A DNA stretch of 64,000 nucleotides from assembly GCF_006171285.1 (NCBI RefSeq), contig NZ_CP040889.1, forward strand, positions 2,418,001 through 2,482,000, in the 5' to 3' direction. Made by a program: the position numbers and the translations under genes. This DNA is from Leclercia adecarboxylata. Lineage in GTDB: Bacteria; Pseudomonadota; Gammaproteobacteria; Enterobacterales; Enterobacteriaceae. Positions 45,336 to 59,323 of this stretch are shown here, piece after piece; the stretch's first letter is position 1, and the number at the start of each line of letters is the position of its first letter. The notes under the pieces are model-generated. The model was given only the letters and a program-made list of their open reading frames with translations, was not told the DNA's origin and did not search any database.

Positions 45336-46070
45336 TTAGCGTGGTTTCAGGGTGGCAATAAGAAAGTCTTTCGAGCTTTCCACTTTACCCTGCTGGATCG
45401 CGGCGGCCGGGTCGACGTGCTTCGGACAGACTTCCGAGCAGTAGCCGACAAAGGTACAGGTCCATACGCCGTTCTGACCGTTCAGCTGCGCCATACGTTC
45501 TTTCTTACCGTGATCGCGGCTGTCTTCGTTGTAGCGATGCGCCAGGGTAATGGCTGCCGGTCCGATAAACTCCGGATTCAGACCAAACTGCGGGCAGGCG
45601 GCATAGCACAGGCCGCAGTTAATACAGCCGGAGAACTGGTGATACTTGGCCATCTGCGCCGGGGTCTGCTTGTTAGGCCCTTGATCCGGCGTGCGCGGGT
45701 TACCAATGATGTACGGCTTAATGGCTTCCAGACTTTCGATAAAGTGGGTCATGTCGACCACCAGATCGCGCTCAATCGGGAAATTGGCCAGGGCTTCGAC
45801 TTTCATCCCCTTCGGGTATTCACGCAGGAAGGTTTTACAGGCCAGCTTAGGCACCTTGTTGACCATCATCCCGCAGGAGCCGCAGATCGCCATACGGCAG
45901 GACCAGCGGTAGCTCAGATCCGGTGCCAGGTTGTCTTTGATGTAACCCAGCGCATCCAGCAGGGAGGTCTGCTCATCGTAAGGGACTTCATAGAAAGTGC
46001 TGTGCGGAGCGCTGTCCACTTCCGGGTTATAGCGCACCACTTCAACTTTCAGAGTTTGCATCTCAGCCAT
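45336..46070 (-). CDS. frdB: Fumarate reductase iron-sulphur subunit
   Basis: 244 residues from the ATG at 46070 ([17 protein letters not shown]), equal to E. coli; the longer frame is not conserved. [2Fe-2S] ligands in [13 protein letters not shown], and [4Fe-4S]/[3Fe-4S] ligands in [12 protein letters not shown] and [17 protein letters not shown]. Carries electrons from menaquinol to FrdA. Overlaps the frdA end by 8 bp. Confidence 0.98.
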   Translation of the reverse strand: MAEMQTLKVEVVRYNPEVDSAPHSTFYEVPYDEQTSLLDALGYIKDNLAPDLSYRWSCRMAICGSCGMMVNKVPKLACKTFLREYPKGMKVEALANFPIERDLVVDMTHFIESLEAIKPYIIGNPRTPDQGPNKQTPAQMAKYHQFSGCINCGLCYAACPQFGLNPEFIGPAAITLAHRYNEDSRDHGKKERMAQLNGQNGVWTCTFVGYCSEVCPKHVDPAAAIQQGKVESSKDFLIATLKPR

Positions 46071-47853
46071 TCGCCGTCTCCTTCTTATCGGCTGCTTCCG
46101 CTTCTGCACCGTAAACGCGTTTCGCCGGTGGCAGCGTGGTGATCTTCACGTCGCTGTAGTCCAGACGGGTTGAGCCGTCCGCGTCGCGATAAGCGAGGGT
46201 ATGCTTGAGGAAGTTAACGTCGTCACGCTCCGTGCAGCCTTCGTCCAGACGCTGGTGTGCACCGCGTGATTCTTTACGCGCCATGGCGGAGTGCGCCATA
46301 CATTCGGCAACGTTCAGACCGTGGCCCAACTCAATGGTGTAGAGCAGATCGGTGTTGAACACGCTGGAGGTGTCGGTCACCCGCACGCGTTTGAAGCGCT
46401 CCTGCAGCTCGGCCAGCTTATCGATGGTTTTCTGCATCAGCTCCGGCGTACGGTAGATCCCGCAGCCTTCCTCCATGGAAAGACCCATCTCATCGCGGAT
46501 CTTCGCCCAGTTTTCACTGCCTTCCTGATTAACCAGTTTTTTCAGACCCTGCTCGACATCTGCTGCCTGCGCATCGAGCGCGGCATCGTTCGCTACCCCG
46601 GCAGTCGCGGCGCGCGCCATGGCCTGCTCACCGGCCAGACGACCAAATACCACGAGCTCCGCGAGCGAGTTTGAACCCAGGCGGTTAGCCCCGTGCAGGC
46701 CGACGGAGGAACATTCGCCCACCGCAAACAGGCCCTGAATTCGGGTTTCACACTGCTGATCGGTTTCGATACCGCCCATGGTGTAGTGCGCGGTTGGGCG
46801 TACAGGAATTGGCTCTTTAACCGGGTCGACGCCGACATAGGCCCTGGACAGCTCGCAGATGAACGGCAGACGCTCCAGCAGCTTTTTCTCACCCAGGTGA
46901 CGCAGATCGAGGTAGACCACATCGCCGCGTGGAGTTGGGATAGTGTTGCCTTTGCGCCACTCATGCCAGAAGGCCTGAGAGACTTTATCGCGCGGGCCAA
47001 GCTCCATGTATTTGTTCTTCGGCTCGCCGAGCGGGGTTTCAGGGCCCATGCCGTAATCCTGCAGATAGCGGTAGCCGTCTTTATTGACCAGAATACCGCC
47101 TTCACCGCGGCAGCCTTCGGTCATCAGAATGCCGGAACCCGGCAGACCGGTTGGATGATACTGCACAAACTCCATATCGCGCAGCGGTACGCCGTGGCTG
47201 AGCGCCATACCCATTCCGTCGCCCGTTACGATGCCGCCGTTGGTGTTGTAGCGATAGACACGTCCGGCCCCGCCGGTCGCCATCACCACAGCATTGGCGC
47301 GGATCTGGACCAGCGTACCTTCCATCATGTTCATGGCCACCAGGCCGCGAGCCTGACCGTCATCAACCAGAATATCGAGGACGAAGTGCTCGTCGAAGCG
47401 CTGGATCTGGGGGAACTGCAGTGAAGTCTGGAACAGGGTGTGGAGCATATGGAAGCCGGTCTTATCGGCGGCAAACCAGGTACGCTCAATCTTCATACCG
47501 CCGAAGCGACGCACGTTGACGCTGCCGTCATCCCGGCGGCTCCACGGGCAACCCCACTGCTCCAGCTGGGTCATTTCCGTCGGGCAATGGTGGACGAAAT
47601 AATCGACGACATCCTGTTCGCACAGCCAGTCACCGCCGGCCACTGTGTCGTGAAAGTGATAATCAAAGCTGTCATGATCCTGCGCAACGGCGGCGGATCC
47701 CCCCTCAGCGGCAACCGTATGGCTGCGCATAGGGTATACTTTTGAAATCAGGGCGATTTTAGCGTTTGGATTAGCCTGGGCTGCAGCTATTGCTGCGCGT
47801 AATCCTGCTCCGCCAGCGCCAATTATGGCAAGATCGGCTTGAAAGGTATGCAC
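46063..47853 (-). CDS. frdA: Fumarate reductase flavoprotein subunit
   Basis: 596 residues from a GTG at 47853 ([20 protein letters not shown]) with a GGAGGA ribosome-binding site; E. coli frdA also starts with GTG. FAD-binding [14 protein letters not shown], covalent-FAD His in [20 protein letters not shown], and the active-site region [21 protein letters not shown]. Reduces fumarate to succinate in anaerobic respiration. The C-terminal tail is slightly shorter than in E. coli. Confidence 0.98.
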   Translation of the reverse strand: MHTFQADLAIIGAGGAGLRAAIAAAQANPNAKIALISKVYPMRSHTVAAEGGSAAVAQDHDSFDYHFHDTVAGGDWLCEQDVVDYFVHHCPTEMTQLEQWGCPWSRRDDGSVNVRRFGGMKIERTWFAADKTGFHMLHTLFQTSLQFPQIQRFDEHFVLDILVDDGQARGLVAMNMMEGTLVQIRANAVVMATGGAGRVYRYNTNGGIVTGDGMGMALSHGVPLRDMEFVQYHPTGLPGSGILMTEGCRGEGGILVNKDGYRYLQDYGMGPETPLGEPKNKYMELGPRDKVSQAFWHEWRKGNTIPTPRGDVVYLDLRHLGEKKLLERLPFICELSRAYVGVDPVKEPIPVRPTAHYTMGGIETDQQCETRIQGLFAVGECSSVGLHGANRLGSNSLAELVVFGRLAGEQAMARAATAGVANDAALDAQAADVEQGLKKLVNQEGSENWAKIRDEMGLSMEEGCGIYRTPELMQKTIDKLAELQERFKRVRVTDTSSVFNTDLLYTIELGHGLNVAECMAHSAMARKESRGAHQRLDEGCTERDDVNFLKHTLAYRDADGSTRLDYSDVKITTLPPAKRVYGAEAEAADKKETANG

Positions 47854-47960
47854 GACATTCCTCCAGATTTTTGATATTTCGCATCGTAACGACCTAAGGT
47901 AGTGCACGGCCCGGGAGGGCGAATGCGAAAGCGATTCCACTGCTCCTTTATGGGTAACGC

Positions 47961-48001
47961 AGTATAGCCGCAGGGAAAGAAGGGAAATTTGACGTGTTCG
48001 A
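47961..48001 (-). promoter_or_regulatory. FNR-dependent frd promoter
   Basis: On the minus strand TCGAACACGTCAAA (47988-48001) resembles the FNR site of E. coli frd, and TATACT (47961-47966) lies with its centre 31 bp downstream, placing the FNR site near -41, the class II activation position. The frdA GTG is about 110 bp further down. Confidence 0.75.
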
Positions 48002-48162
48002 TTTTTTTGCGGTTATTTCTCTGGATTTATCACCGCAATTGATGAATTGCGTCACGTAATTATTGTCGGTTATGAAAACCCCAAAATTCACTGTGCAAAA
48101 TTTGTCTCCGCCATGGGTTACGAGTAGACTTCGTCCCCTTGTCTGAAATCGGAGAAATTCTC

Positions 48163-49140
48163 ATGAGCGAAACGGCCACCTGGCAGCCGAGCGCATCCAT
48201 CCCCAATCTGTTAAAACGCGCAGCAATTATGGCGGAGATCCGCCGCTTCTTTGCCGACCGCGGTGTGCTGGAGGTGGAAACGCCCTGCATGAGTCAGGCG
48301 ACGGTGACCGACATTCATCTTGTGCCGTTTGAAACCCGTTTTGTTGGCCCTGGTCACTCCCAGGGGATGAATCTCTACCTGATGACCAGCCCGGAATACC
48401 ACATGAAGCGCCTGCTGGCAGCGGGGTGTGGACCGGTTTATCAGCTGTGCCGCAGCTTCCGTAATGAAGAGATGGGACGTCATCACAACCCGGAATTCAC
48501 CATGCTGGAGTGGTACCGCCCGCATTATGATATGTATCGCCTGATGAACGAGGTGGACGATCTGCTGCAGCAGGTGCTGGAGTGCCCGGAAGCCGAGACG
48601 CTCTCTTATCAGCAGGCTTTCCAGCGCTATCTGGAGATTGATCCGCTCTCTGCGGACAAAACCCAGCTGCGTGAAGCGGCAGCGAAGCTGGATCTCAGCA
48701 ATATTGCCGATACCGAAGAAGATCGCGACACGCTGCTGACGATGCTCTTTACCTTTGGCGTTGAGCCGCAGATTGGCAAAGATCGCCCGACCTTCGTCTA
48801 TCACTTCCCGGCAAGTCAGGCGTCACTGGCGCAGATCAGCACGGAAGACCACCGCGTGGCGGAGCGTTTCGAGGTTTACTTTAAAGGTATTGAACTGGCG
48901 AATGGTTTCCATGAGCTGACCGATGCCCGTGAACAGCAGCAGCGTTTCGATCAGGATAACCGCAAGCGTGCCGCGCGCGGCCTGCCGCAGCAGCCAATCG
49001 ACCACAATTTGCTGGGCGCGTTAAAAGCCGGCCTGCCGGACTGCTCCGGCGTGGCGCTGGGTGTCGATCGTCTGGTGATGCTGGCGCTGGGCGCCGAGCA
49101 GCTGGGTGATGTGATTGCGTTTACTGTAGATCGCGCCTGA
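48163..49140 (+). CDS. epmA: EF-P lysine 34 lysyltransferase EpmA
   Basis: 325 residues from the ATG at 48163, the E. coli length; a longer in-frame start at 48139 is less likely. Class II lysyl-tRNA synthetase catalytic core without the anticodon domain: motif 2 in [20 protein letters not shown] and motif 3 in [15 protein letters not shown]. Ligates (R)-beta-lysine to EF-P. Divergent from frdA. E. coli has yjeM next; here it is absent. Confidence 0.97.
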   Translation: MSETATWQPSASIPNLLKRAAIMAEIRRFFADRGVLEVETPCMSQATVTDIHLVPFETRFVGPGHSQGMNLYLMTSPEYHMKRLLAAGCGPVYQLCRSFRNEEMGRHHNPEFTMLEWYRPHYDMYRLMNEVDDLLQQVLECPEAETLSYQQAFQRYLEIDPLSADKTQLREAAAKLDLSNIADTEEDRDTLLTMLFTFGVEPQIGKDRPTFVYHFPASQASLAQISTEDHRVAERFEVYFKGIELANGFHELTDAREQQQRFDQDNRKRAARGLPQQPIDHNLLGALKAGLPDCSGVALGVDRLVMLALGAEQLGDVIAFTVDRA

Positions 49141-49150
49141 CGGTTTTTTT

Positions 49151-49218
49151 GCCCGGCGGCGCTGCGTTTGCACGGGCTTACTATTTTCGTAGGCCGGGTA
49201 AGCGAGGCGCCACCCGGC
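49151..49218. repeat. BIME: pair of inverted REP sequences
   Basis: Two REP units in opposite orientation (49151-49178, GCCCGGCGGCGCTGCG...; 49191-49218, AGGCCGGGTAAGCGAGG...) in the gap between the convergent genes epmA and mscM. Very similar to the pair at 23279-23345. Confidence 0.85.
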
Positions 49219-49225
49219 ATTTGCA

Positions 49226-52200
49226 CTACAAACTCCCCGCCGGGCGCGTCTTCGCCGCTGACGTCAAGGTTCTTCCCGTCTTACGTCCGTCCAGACTTTC
49301 CAGACGCATCTGGAACGGTGGGAACGGCAAATCAATACCGTGTTCACGGAAGCCCGCCAGAATCAGCTGGTGGATTTCATGACGCAGCGGCATACGATGC
49401 CCCATTTCCGCAGCATAAATACGCAGCTCGAAAATCTGGATCCCCTGCTGTAAATCTACCAGGAACACTTCCGGCTCTGGTGTGCTGATCACCAGCGAGC
49501 AGCGCTCCGCCGCCGTGTAAAGGATCTGCGTCACCTCTTCGCTGTTGGCATCCGACGGGGCAGGTACGGTCAGGACCACACGCGTGACGGAGTCGGACAG
49601 CGACCAGTTAATAAACTGCTCGGTGATAAACGCCTTATTAGGGACGATGATCTCTTTACGGTCCCAGTCACTAATGGTGGTGGCACGGGTGTTGATTTTG
49701 GAGATGCTCCCGGTCAGATCGCGGATCGTCACGGTATCGCCGATACGGATCGGCTTTTCAAACAGGATAATCAGGCCAGAGATAAAGTTGGCGAAGATCT
49801 CCTGCAGCCCAAACCCGAGCCCGACACCCAGTGCGGCAACCAGCCACTGCAGCTTCGACCACTCAATCCCGATCATCGAGAAGCCCACCAGCCCGCCAAA
49901 CAGCATCAGCAGGTATTTGGTGATGGTGGTGATGGCGTATCCGGTTCCGGGGGTTAAATCCAGGTGCTGCAACAGGGCCAGCTCCAGCAGCGCCGGGAAG
50001 TTACGGATCAGCTGAGTAGTGATGATGAACACCAGAATCGCAATCAGTACGGCCCCGAGCGTAATAGGTTCCAGGCTCTCCACGCCCTGTACCGTCGAGG
50101 TCACATCCCAGAGGGTGATGTTCTCGAGGAAGCCAAACGCCGAGTGAATTTCCGACCACAGCACGATAACGGAGAGCAGGGCGACCAGCATCAGGATGGA
50201 GCGCACCAGGCGCAGTGACTGGGTACTGATGGCATCCAGATCCAGCTCGGTTTCATCGACCTCTATCGCCCCTTCGGTGCTGAGCGTATGGGCCGGCTCT
50301 TCTTCACCGCGCGCACGCTGGGCGAGTATTTCGGCCCGGCGGTTCTTGGCCCGATCAAAGGCCAGACGACGGCGCTGAATCAGCATCCAGCGGCGAATGA
50401 CGTGATAGACCACCAGCAGCAGGAACCAGATCGCCACCGATGTCTCGAGGCGCGCCAGCAGCGCCTGGGCGGTGGCCAGATAGCCAACGGCCGCCGCGAG
50501 AATCGCCGCCAGCGGGGCGCTGAGCAGCAGGTTCCACAGCATACGGTTAAGCATGTTATCGCCGCTGCCCTCTTTGTCGAGGTAGAGCGGGATCCCGGCC
50601 TTCTTCAGGCTCAGCGTCACCACCGCCAGCGCACCGCAAATCAGCATAAAGCAGAGGCGACCGAGCGAGCCGGAAAACTCCCGGTCGTTCAGGTTATCGA
50701 ACATGATCAGCGCCATAATCAGCGGCACGATCAGCCCGATGCTCATCAGGTAGTAGCGCATGGCTCGCGCCACGCGATTACGCGGCCAGCCAAAGTGGGC
50801 GACGAACAGCCCGTTAGGACGGGCGAAGGTGGCACAGATCATCACCACCCACAGCAGCGGCACGGTGGCCGTCACCCCGGCGCCAATGGCCACCGCCAGC
50901 GGATAAGGCCAGGCTTCGCGCAGGCCATAACCCAGCGTCATCCACAGTACCGGCAGCGGGGAGGCGACCAGAATCGACCAGAAGACCGTGCGCAGCGTGA
51001 GCCAGAAATGATCTTGGGTCACTTTGCCGACCCGCGCGCTGGAACGGTCAAGGAAGCGGGTGAAGTGGCGGCGCGAGTAAATGCTGAACCCCACCAGAAT
51101 CAGTGCCCCCAGCAGCGGGAAAATCGTCTCCTTGCTGGTGAGCATCATGACGCTGGCTTTGCCGAGCTGGCTGAAGGTATCCAGCGAAATTAAGCGCCGC
51201 AGATCCTGAACAATATCAATCGGCCAGGAGAAGGAGACCGGCCGCACGTCCGAGGTCCAGAACAGATAGCGGTGCGTCGCCTCGTTGACCTCTTTTAACG
51301 CATCTTCCAGCTGGCTGTTGGAGACTTTCAGTTTGGTCAGCTCAAGCAGGAGGGTATCGCCGCCCTGCAGCAGAGAGTTCAGCAGCTCGCGCTGCGTTCG
51401 TAACTGGGCTTCCAGGATCCGGTTTTGCTCGGCGGTCAGCGGTTTGCCGTCCGGCTGGTGGACTTGTCGCAGCTGAGGCTGCTTGTTGAGCAGATCTTCA
51501 AAGTGCAGGCGCTGGACGCGAAGCTGCGCCATTTCGGTGTCGAGCTGCTGGGGTTTAGGCATCTCGGGCAGACGAGCCACCTGTGCGCGCAGCGCTTCGC
51601 CGAGCAGATTCGACGAACCCAGCCACTGGGACTGTTCGCGCAGGGTGTTCAGTGCCTGACGCACCTGCAGGGTCTGGTTCGTGGCCTGGCGTTGCTGCGA
51701 GGCCACCAGATCCATGCGCTGCGCCTGCTGGTTCAGCGCGGCCGAAAGCTCACGGTTAACCTTGAATTGCTCAACGATGCCGGCCGGCAGGTTCTCGCTG
51801 TTTTCCGCCAGCAACTCGGTGCTTTCCAGCGCCCGTTCTGCTTCGCGCTGGCGCTGGCTGTTCAACTGATTGCGCAGCGCCTGGAGATAAGCATCCAGCT
51901 GTTCACCCTGCTTCTTCGCCAGCTCAGAGCGCATACGCGCCAGCTCCTGACGGTTGTTGGCCGACAGTTGCGCCAGCTCCAGCTCATCCACAAGGGCTTT
52001 TAACCTGGCGGATTCCGCCTGCATGCCGAGACTCTGCGCCTGGTTAAGAGGCGTATTGCCGGTTTGCGCCCCGGCCCGGCGTTCTACCTCATTAAGCTGA
52101 CGACGGGCATCGGTTTGCTGCTGGGGCAGCTGGCTCAGGGAGTCGGCGATATCACGGGCACGTTCCTGCTCCTGCTGCGCCTGGCGGGTTTTTTCCAGTA

Positions 52201-52549
52201 ACTGGCTGCTGACCTGCAGGATCTCCTGATTGAGTGCGTCTGAGGTCAGGCCCGCAGGCACCTGGCGCGGCTCTTCACGAATATCGCTCAGCTGCGTGCG
52301 CAGGGTCTGTGAAAGTTTGGGGAAATTATCGATAACTTGCTGATACTGCGTGGCGCGCTCAAGGGAGCCTTTCCGCTCCTCAAGGGCGTTCAGCGCAGCC
52401 TGGAGCGCCTCGACGGCTTCCGGCTGGGCGGGTTTTGCCGCCTTCGCCTGCTCCAGTTCTTGGGTGATTTGTTTGGTATCGGGGGCCGTCGCTGCGTACG
52501 CCCCCATGCTGAGGCACCAGGCCATCAGAAAAGTGATAATCAGGCGCAC
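49226..52549 (-). CDS. mscM: Miniconductance mechanosensitive channel MscM (YjeP)
   Basis: 1,107 residues, as in E. coli. Signal peptide MRLIITFLMAWCLSMGAYA, a long periplasmic coiled-coil domain (about 20-480), about eleven membrane helices (from near residue 480), and the C-terminal MscS pore and vestibule (GVGLGFGLQEIFANFISGLIILFEKP, then RIGDTVTIRDLTGSI). Opens under membrane tension to release solutes. Its start is 16 bp after the psd stop, so the two form an operon. Confidence 0.96.
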   Translation of the reverse strand: MRLIITFLMAWCLSMGAYAATAPDTKQITQELEQAKAAKPAQPEAVEALQAALNALEERKGSLERATQYQQVIDNFPKLSQTLRTQLSDIREEPRQVPAGLTSDALNQEILQVSSQLLEKTRQAQQEQERARDIADSLSQLPQQQTDARRQLNEVERRAGAQTGNTPLNQAQSLGMQAESARLKALVDELELAQLSANNRQELARMRSELAKKQGEQLDAYLQALRNQLNSQRQREAERALESTELLAENSENLPAGIVEQFKVNRELSAALNQQAQRMDLVASQQRQATNQTLQVRQALNTLREQSQWLGSSNLLGEALRAQVARLPEMPKPQQLDTEMAQLRVQRLHFEDLLNKQPQLRQVHQPDGKPLTAEQNRILEAQLRTQRELLNSLLQGGDTLLLELTKLKVSNSQLEDALKEVNEATHRYLFWTSDVRPVSFSWPIDIVQDLRRLISLDTFSQLGKASVMMLTSKETIFPLLGALILVGFSIYSRRHFTRFLDRSSARVGKVTQDHFWLTLRTVFWSILVASPLPVLWMTLGYGLREAWPYPLAVAIGAGVTATVPLLWVVMICATFARPNGLFVAHFGWPRNRVARAMRYYLMSIGLIVPLIMALIMFDNLNDREFSGSLGRLCFMLICGALAVVTLSLKKAGIPLYLDKEGSGDNMLNRMLWNLLLSAPLAAILAAAVGYLATAQALLARLETSVAIWFLLLVVYHVIRRWMLIQRRRLAFDRAKNRRAEILAQRARGEEEPAHTLSTEGAIEVDETELDLDAISTQSLRLVRSILMLVALLSVIVLWSEIHSAFGFLENITLWDVTSTVQGVESLEPITLGAVLIAILVFIITTQLIRNFPALLELALLQHLDLTPGTGYAITTITKYLLMLFGGLVGFSMIGIEWSKLQWLVAALGVGLGFGLQEIFANFISGLIILFEKPIRIGDTVTIRDLTGSISKINTRATTISDWDRKEIIVPNKAFITEQFINWSLSDSVTRVVLTVPAPSDANSEEVTQILYTAAERCSLVISTPEPEVFLVDLQQGIQIFELRIYAAEMGHRMPLRHEIHQLILAGFREHGIDLPFPPFQMRLESLDGRKTGRTLTSAAKTRPAGSL

Positions 52550-52565
52550 GTCAGTTTACCTTTAC

Positions 52566-53534
52566 TTAGCTTTCGTCTTTCTTGTCGTCAACCAGCGGGC
52601 TGGCGTCGAGTTCGGCGGCAATTTCTTCTTCTGACAGCGGCGCAGGCTCTGCATCCGGCGTGACGAAGGGTTCCGTCGATACCGCCAGCGGCTGGCCGAG
52701 TTTGGTCACGGAGAGGCTTTCGAGCTGCTCTGCCAGCTGCACTTTGCCTGGGGCAAACAGGTTGATAACGGTGGAGCCGAGCTTGAAGCGTCCCATCTCC
52801 TGGCCTTTCAGCAACGCCACCGAGCCTTCGCTTTCGCCCGCAGGCCACGTCCAGCGTTTGATCACGCCTTCACGCGGTGGCGTAATGGTGCCAGCCCAGA
52901 CCGTTTCAATGCTGCCAACAATGGTCGCACCCACCAGAATCTGCGCCATCGGGCCAAACTCGGTATCGAACAGGCAGATAACGCGCTCGTTACGGGCGAA
53001 CAGGTTCGGTACGTTTTGCGCCGTCAGGTGGTTAACCGAGAACAGGTCGCCCGGCACGTAGATCATCTCGCGCAGGATGCCGTTGCACGGCATATGCACG
53101 CGGTGATAGTCGCGCGGCGACAGGTAGGTGGTGGCAAACGTACCGTTGCGGAACAGATCCGCCATTATGTAGTTACCGGCCAGCAGGGCTTCGAGGCTGT
53201 AGTTGTGGCCTTTAGCCTGCAAAATCTTGTCGTTTTCGATAGCGCCCAGCTGGCTGATCACGCCGTCGGCAGGCATCACCAGCACGTTCGGGTCAGTATT
53301 CAGGGGACGCACTTCGTCGCGCAGTGGGCGGACAAAGAAATCATTGAAGGTGCGGTAGCTGGCAGTATCCGGCTTCTGCGCTTCCTTCATATCGACCTTG
53401 TAGTATTTCACGAACAGATCGATTACCAGCTTCGTCAGCCAGCCCGCTCGTTTGCTCGCGCCCCAGCCCGCCAGGCGAGTGAGCCACAGTTTCGGCAGAA
53501 TGTATTGAAGCGAAAGTTTAAATGAGTTTAACAA
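52566..53534 (-). CDS. psd: Phosphatidylserine decarboxylase
   Basis: 322 residues. The self-cleavage motif LGST in [17 protein letters not shown] gives the pyruvoyl alpha subunit, and the catalytic His/Asp region is [16 protein letters not shown] with MPADGVIS earlier. Makes phosphatidylethanolamine at the inner membrane. In E. coli it forms the psd-mscM operon under CpxR/sigma-E control. The acidic C-terminal tail is processed off with the alpha chain. Confidence 0.97.
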   Translation of the reverse strand: MLNSFKLSLQYILPKLWLTRLAGWGASKRAGWLTKLVIDLFVKYYKVDMKEAQKPDTASYRTFNDFFVRPLRDEVRPLNTDPNVLVMPADGVISQLGAIENDKILQAKGHNYSLEALLAGNYIMADLFRNGTFATTYLSPRDYHRVHMPCNGILREMIYVPGDLFSVNHLTAQNVPNLFARNERVICLFDTEFGPMAQILVGATIVGSIETVWAGTITPPREGVIKRWTWPAGESEGSVALLKGQEMGRFKLGSTVINLFAPGKVQLAEQLESLSVTKLGQPLAVSTEPFVTPDAEPAPLSEEEIAAELDASPLVDDKKDES

Positions 53535-53632
53535 GGTAGCCTCCAGGCCATTGTTTTGTCGTTCCTGATCCGGCCGTCAGACAGCCGGAACCTGAAAAAA
53601 GGGGACGATTTTAGCGACGCTTAGCTTAGTTG

Positions 53633-54685
53633 TCAGTCATCAGATTCAGAAAAGCTTTTACGCGTTTTTACCTGCGCCATGCTTTCTAGAATATGGTGAT
53701 AATTCGCAAAGCGGGTTTCCGCAATTTCACCGTTTTCAACCGCGGCACGAATGGCGCAGCCGGGGTCGTTATCATGCTTACAGTCGCGGTATTTACACGC
53801 GCCTAGATAGTCGAGGAATTCGACAAAGCCGTTAAAGATCTGATCGGGTTCGAGATGCCACAGACCAAATTCACGCACCCCCGGGGAGTCGATCACGTCC
53901 CCGCCGTGCGGGAAGTGATACAGACGTGAGGCGGTAGTGGTGTGCTGACCCAGACCCGAGTTATCAGAAACGTCGTTAGTCAGGATTTCTTGCTGCAAGC
54001 CGAGCAGGTTGTTCAGCAGGCTGGATTTACCCACCCCGGACTGGCCGGCAAAAATGCTGATGCGGTCGGTCAACGCCTCTTCGAGCGGCGTCAGCCCATC
54101 CTGCGTACGGCTTGAAACCATCAGCACGCGGTAGCCAATCTTGCGATAGATATCCATCTGCTCGTTAACGAAGCTCATGCCGTCGTCGTCGAGTAAATCA
54201 ATCTTGTTCAGCACGATCAACGGTTCTACCTGCAGAGTTTCACAGGCGACGAGATAACGGTCGATAATGTTCAGCGACAGTTCCGGCAAAATGGCAGAGA
54301 CAATCACGATCTGATTGATATTGGCGGCAATCGGTTTTACGCCGTCGTAGAAGTCAGGGCGCGTTAATACCGACGTGCGCTCATGCACGGCTTCCACGAT
54401 CCCTTTCACCGCTACGCCTTCTGCGGCAGCTTTGCCCGGACGCCATACCACGCGGTCACCGGTGACCAGCGAGCGGATGGTGCGGCGAATGTTACAGCGG
54501 TGAACGTCGCCATCGGCAGACTCCACGTCGGCATGCATACCGAAGCGGCTAATCACGACGCCTTCCGCGGGCTCGCCAAACAGGTTGTCGTCGTAGTCGA
54601 CCTTCTCCGAAGTGGTTTTAAGGCGGCGCTGATGATTGGCTTTTACGCGGCGCTGCTGCCCTTTGGAGAGTTTATTTTTACTCAA
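53633..54685 (-). CDS. rsgA: Ribosome small-subunit GTPase RsgA
   Basis: 350 residues from a TTG at 54685 (reads [20 protein letters not shown]) with AGGAG upstream, giving the E. coli length; the ATG frame to 54736 is not conserved. N-terminal OB fold, circularly permuted GTPase with G4 ([10 protein letters not shown]) before G1 ([13 protein letters not shown]) and G3 (DSPGVREFG), then a zinc domain ([17 protein letters not shown]). Late 30S maturation factor. Divergent from orn. Confidence 0.96.
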   Translation of the reverse strand: MSKNKLSKGQQRRVKANHQRRLKTTSEKVDYDDNLFGEPAEGVVISRFGMHADVESADGDVHRCNIRRTIRSLVTGDRVVWRPGKAAAEGVAVKGIVEAVHERTSVLTRPDFYDGVKPIAANINQIVIVSAILPELSLNIIDRYLVACETLQVEPLIVLNKIDLLDDDGMSFVNEQMDIYRKIGYRVLMVSSRTQDGLTPLEEALTDRISIFAGQSGVGKSSLLNNLLGLQQEILTNDVSDNSGLGQHTTTASRLYHFPHGGDVIDSPGVREFGLWHLEPDQIFNGFVEFLDYLGACKYRDCKHDNDPGCAIRAAVENGEIAETRFANYHHILESMAQVKTRKSFSESDD

Positions 54686-54792
54686 TCGTGCTGGCTCCTG
54701 GTCGCCCATATTGGGCAAAACCTCTATGATACACACTAATTAATACTAGTTAACCTGCCACGGCCGGTTATGCGAGAAGGGTGGAAAATAAC

Positions 54793-55338
54793 ATGAGTGC
54801 AGATGAAAACAATCTGATTTGGATCGATCTGGAGATGACCGGACTGGATCCCGAGCGCGATCGCATTATCGAGATCGCCACGCTGGTGACCGACGCGAAC
54901 CTGAATATCCTGGCGGAAGGGCCAACCATTGCCGTACATCAGTCCGACGAACAGCTGGCGCTGATGGATGACTGGAACGTGCGTACCCACACCGGCAGCG
55001 GGCTGGTGGATCGCGTGAAAGCCAGTACCCAGGGCGACCGCGAAGCTGAGCTGGCAACAATCGAATTTCTGAAGCAGTGGGTGCCGCAGGGCAAGTCGCC
55101 GATTTGTGGCAACAGCATCGGCCAGGATCGCCGCTTCCTGTTTAAGTACATGCCGGAGCTGGAGGCTTATTTCCACTACCGTTATCTTGATGTCAGCACC
55201 CTGAAAGAGCTGGCGCGTCGCTGGAAACCAGAAATCCTCGACGGCTTTAAGAAGCAGGGCACCCATCAGGCCATGGACGACATCCGTGAGTCTGTGGCGG
55301 AACTGGCTTACTACCGCGAACATTTTATTAATTTATAA
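54793..55338 (+). CDS. orn: Oligoribonuclease
   Basis: 181 residues from the ATG at 54793. DEDDh exonuclease: [20 protein letters not shown] (first Asp and Glu), the second Asp in [10 protein letters not shown], and the terminal [10 protein letters not shown]. Degrades 2-5 nt RNAs and pGpG to mononucleotides. Divergent from rsgA, upstream of the tRNA-Gly cluster. Confidence 0.98.
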   Translation: MSADENNLIWIDLEMTGLDPERDRIIEIATLVTDANLNILAEGPTIAVHQSDEQLALMDDWNVRTHTGSGLVDRVKASTQGDREAELATIEFLKQWVPQGKSPICGNSIGQDRRFLFKYMPELEAYFHYRYLDVSTLKELARRWKPEILDGFKKQGTHQAMDDIRESVAELAYYREHFINL

Positions 55339-55450
55339 GCACTCTTCCCGGCAGCACTGCGCCTGCCGGGTCATAATGCTTTAAAACTGCGCAATGTGAT
55401 GAATATTGCAGCACTTGAACTAAATTTATAAAAAAACGCTTTTTGGGGGG

Positions 55451-55478
55451 TTGCAGCAGAAAGGATTTCTCGTATAAT
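55451..55478 (+). promoter_or_regulatory. Promoter of the tRNA-Gly cluster
   Basis: TTGCAG (55451-55456), 16-bp spacer, TATAAT (55473-55478), then a GC-rich discriminator GCGCCTCCC typical of stringently regulated stable-RNA promoters. The first tRNA begins about 50 bp downstream. Confidence 0.85.
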
Positions 55479-55527
55479 GCGCCTCCCGTAACGACAGAGA
55501 ATTCATCGTTACGACAGCACAGATTTT

Positions 55528-55603
<76 letters not shown>

Positions 55604-55681
55604 AATCTGTTTGCTGCGCAGTAAGACCACCAATCGCAGGATTTCGAGTTGCAACAAGGCGGCTTGAAAGACGAAGATTAA

Positions 55682-55757
<76 letters not shown>

Positions 55758-55842
55758 AAATTTAAAAGGTATCGCAAGATACACACCACCAAAATCGCAG
55801 GATTTCGAGTTGCAACAAGGCGGCTTGAAAGACGAAGATTAA

Positions 55843-55918
<76 letters not shown>

Positions 55919-56188
55919 AATTTTATCTCCTCCTCCAGATATCCACAGCGGAAAGCCCCGCCAGGGATGATTTGTTTCATTTCTGACAAACTCTTCTTAA
56001 CAGACTTATCCACAGCTTTGTCTTTTTCTGACGATTACTCAATTACTTCGCCTGATGAATAGTAACTTTATAATTCCTTGAAAATTATAAATAAAATTTC
56101 ATTTCAAATTGTTAAGCCGATCACTTGACCTGTAGCCGCACCCAGAGTACTTCTGGCTTTTAATTTTTATTCACAGCCTGTGGAAACA

Positions 56189-57326
56189 TCATGCATCGCG
56201 CGGCAGCCCTTTTTCGATCACGCGTACCAGCCTGATTTTCTGCGGTAATTGCACCTCCACCACACAGGCGTTTCGCTTGTCTATTTGCTGCGCAACCGCC
56301 CACTCTATGTGCTCATCGAGAAGTGGGTGCTCACCCCGGCGACTTTCCAGCGCCTGAATATTGGCCTCATCCCAGGGGGCATTTCCCAGCGCAACGGCGA
56401 CATTACGCAGCCAGCGCAGGTGACCAATACGGCGAATCGCCGATCCTTCTGTCACTTTCAGGAACCAGGCTTCGCTCCAGGCGAACAGTTCGATCAGCGG
56501 AGGCGCGTGCAATGCCTTGCGGGGGCTGAAGTCGTCCTCTTCCGTTAACTGCGAGTAACGGTTCCACGGGCAGATCAACTGACAGTCATCGCAACCGTAG
56601 ATGCGATTGCCGATTAAGGGACGAAACTCTTCCGGGATGGCCCCTTCAAGTTCAATGGTCAGGTACGAGATGCAGCGGCGGGCATCGACGGTATACGGCT
56701 CGACAATGGCCCCGGTGGGGCAGATAGTCATACAGGCCACGCAGCGGCCGCAGCCTTCTTCGACCGGTTTATCCACCGGTAAAGGGATATCAACCAGCAA
56801 CTCGCCAAGGAAGAAGAAAGAGCCGGCGTCGCGGCTGAGGATAAGTGAGTGCTTACCTGTCCAGCCGAGCCCGGCTTTTTCAGCCAGCGGGCGCTCGAGA
56901 ACAGGCGCAGAATCGACAAAGGGTCTAAAATTCAGCGTGGCGCACTGCTCCTGAATCCTTTCCCCAAGCTTTTTGAGTCGGTTACGCAAAAGTTTATGAT
57001 AATCACGCCCCAGGGCATAACGGCTGACATAGCCCAGCGACGGATTTTTCAGCGTACTGGCAAAAGCAGCCCCGGTGGGAAGGTAGTTCATACGCACGCT
57101 GATCACGCGCAGGGTTCCCGGCAAGAGTTCATGCGGGCGGGCGCGCATCATGCCGTGGCGCGCCATCCACTCCATCTCGCCGTGGTATTGATTATCCAGC
57201 CATGCCTGCAGCTTTGGCTCGCTGGCAGAGAGATCGGTATCGGTGATACCCACGTGTTGAAAACTAAGCTCAGCGCCCCACTGTTTAATGTTTTGCGCTA
57301 ACTGATTGAGATCGAGGGGCTGTGAC

Positions 57327-57328
<2 letters not shown>
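56189..57328 (-). CDS. queG: Epoxyqueuosine reductase QueG
   Basis: 379 residues from the ATG at 57328 (MSQPLDLNQLAQNIKQWGAE), equal to E. coli; the longer frame runs into nnr. Cobalamin-binding N-terminal domain, two [4Fe-4S] motifs (CGRCVACMTICPTGAI and CDDCQLICPWN) and a C-terminal HEAT-like region (LRWLRNVAVALGNAPW). Last step of queuosine synthesis in tRNA. Its start codon overlaps the divergent nnr start (CATG). Confidence 0.97.
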
Positions 57329-59307
<1,979 letters not shown>

Positions 59308-59323
59308 GTTAAGAGATAACGGG

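Noticed and set aside
45309..46142. 277-codon plus-strand frame across frdC/frdB
   Set aside because: Antisense to conserved frd genes, basic composition, no promoter or ribosome-binding site.
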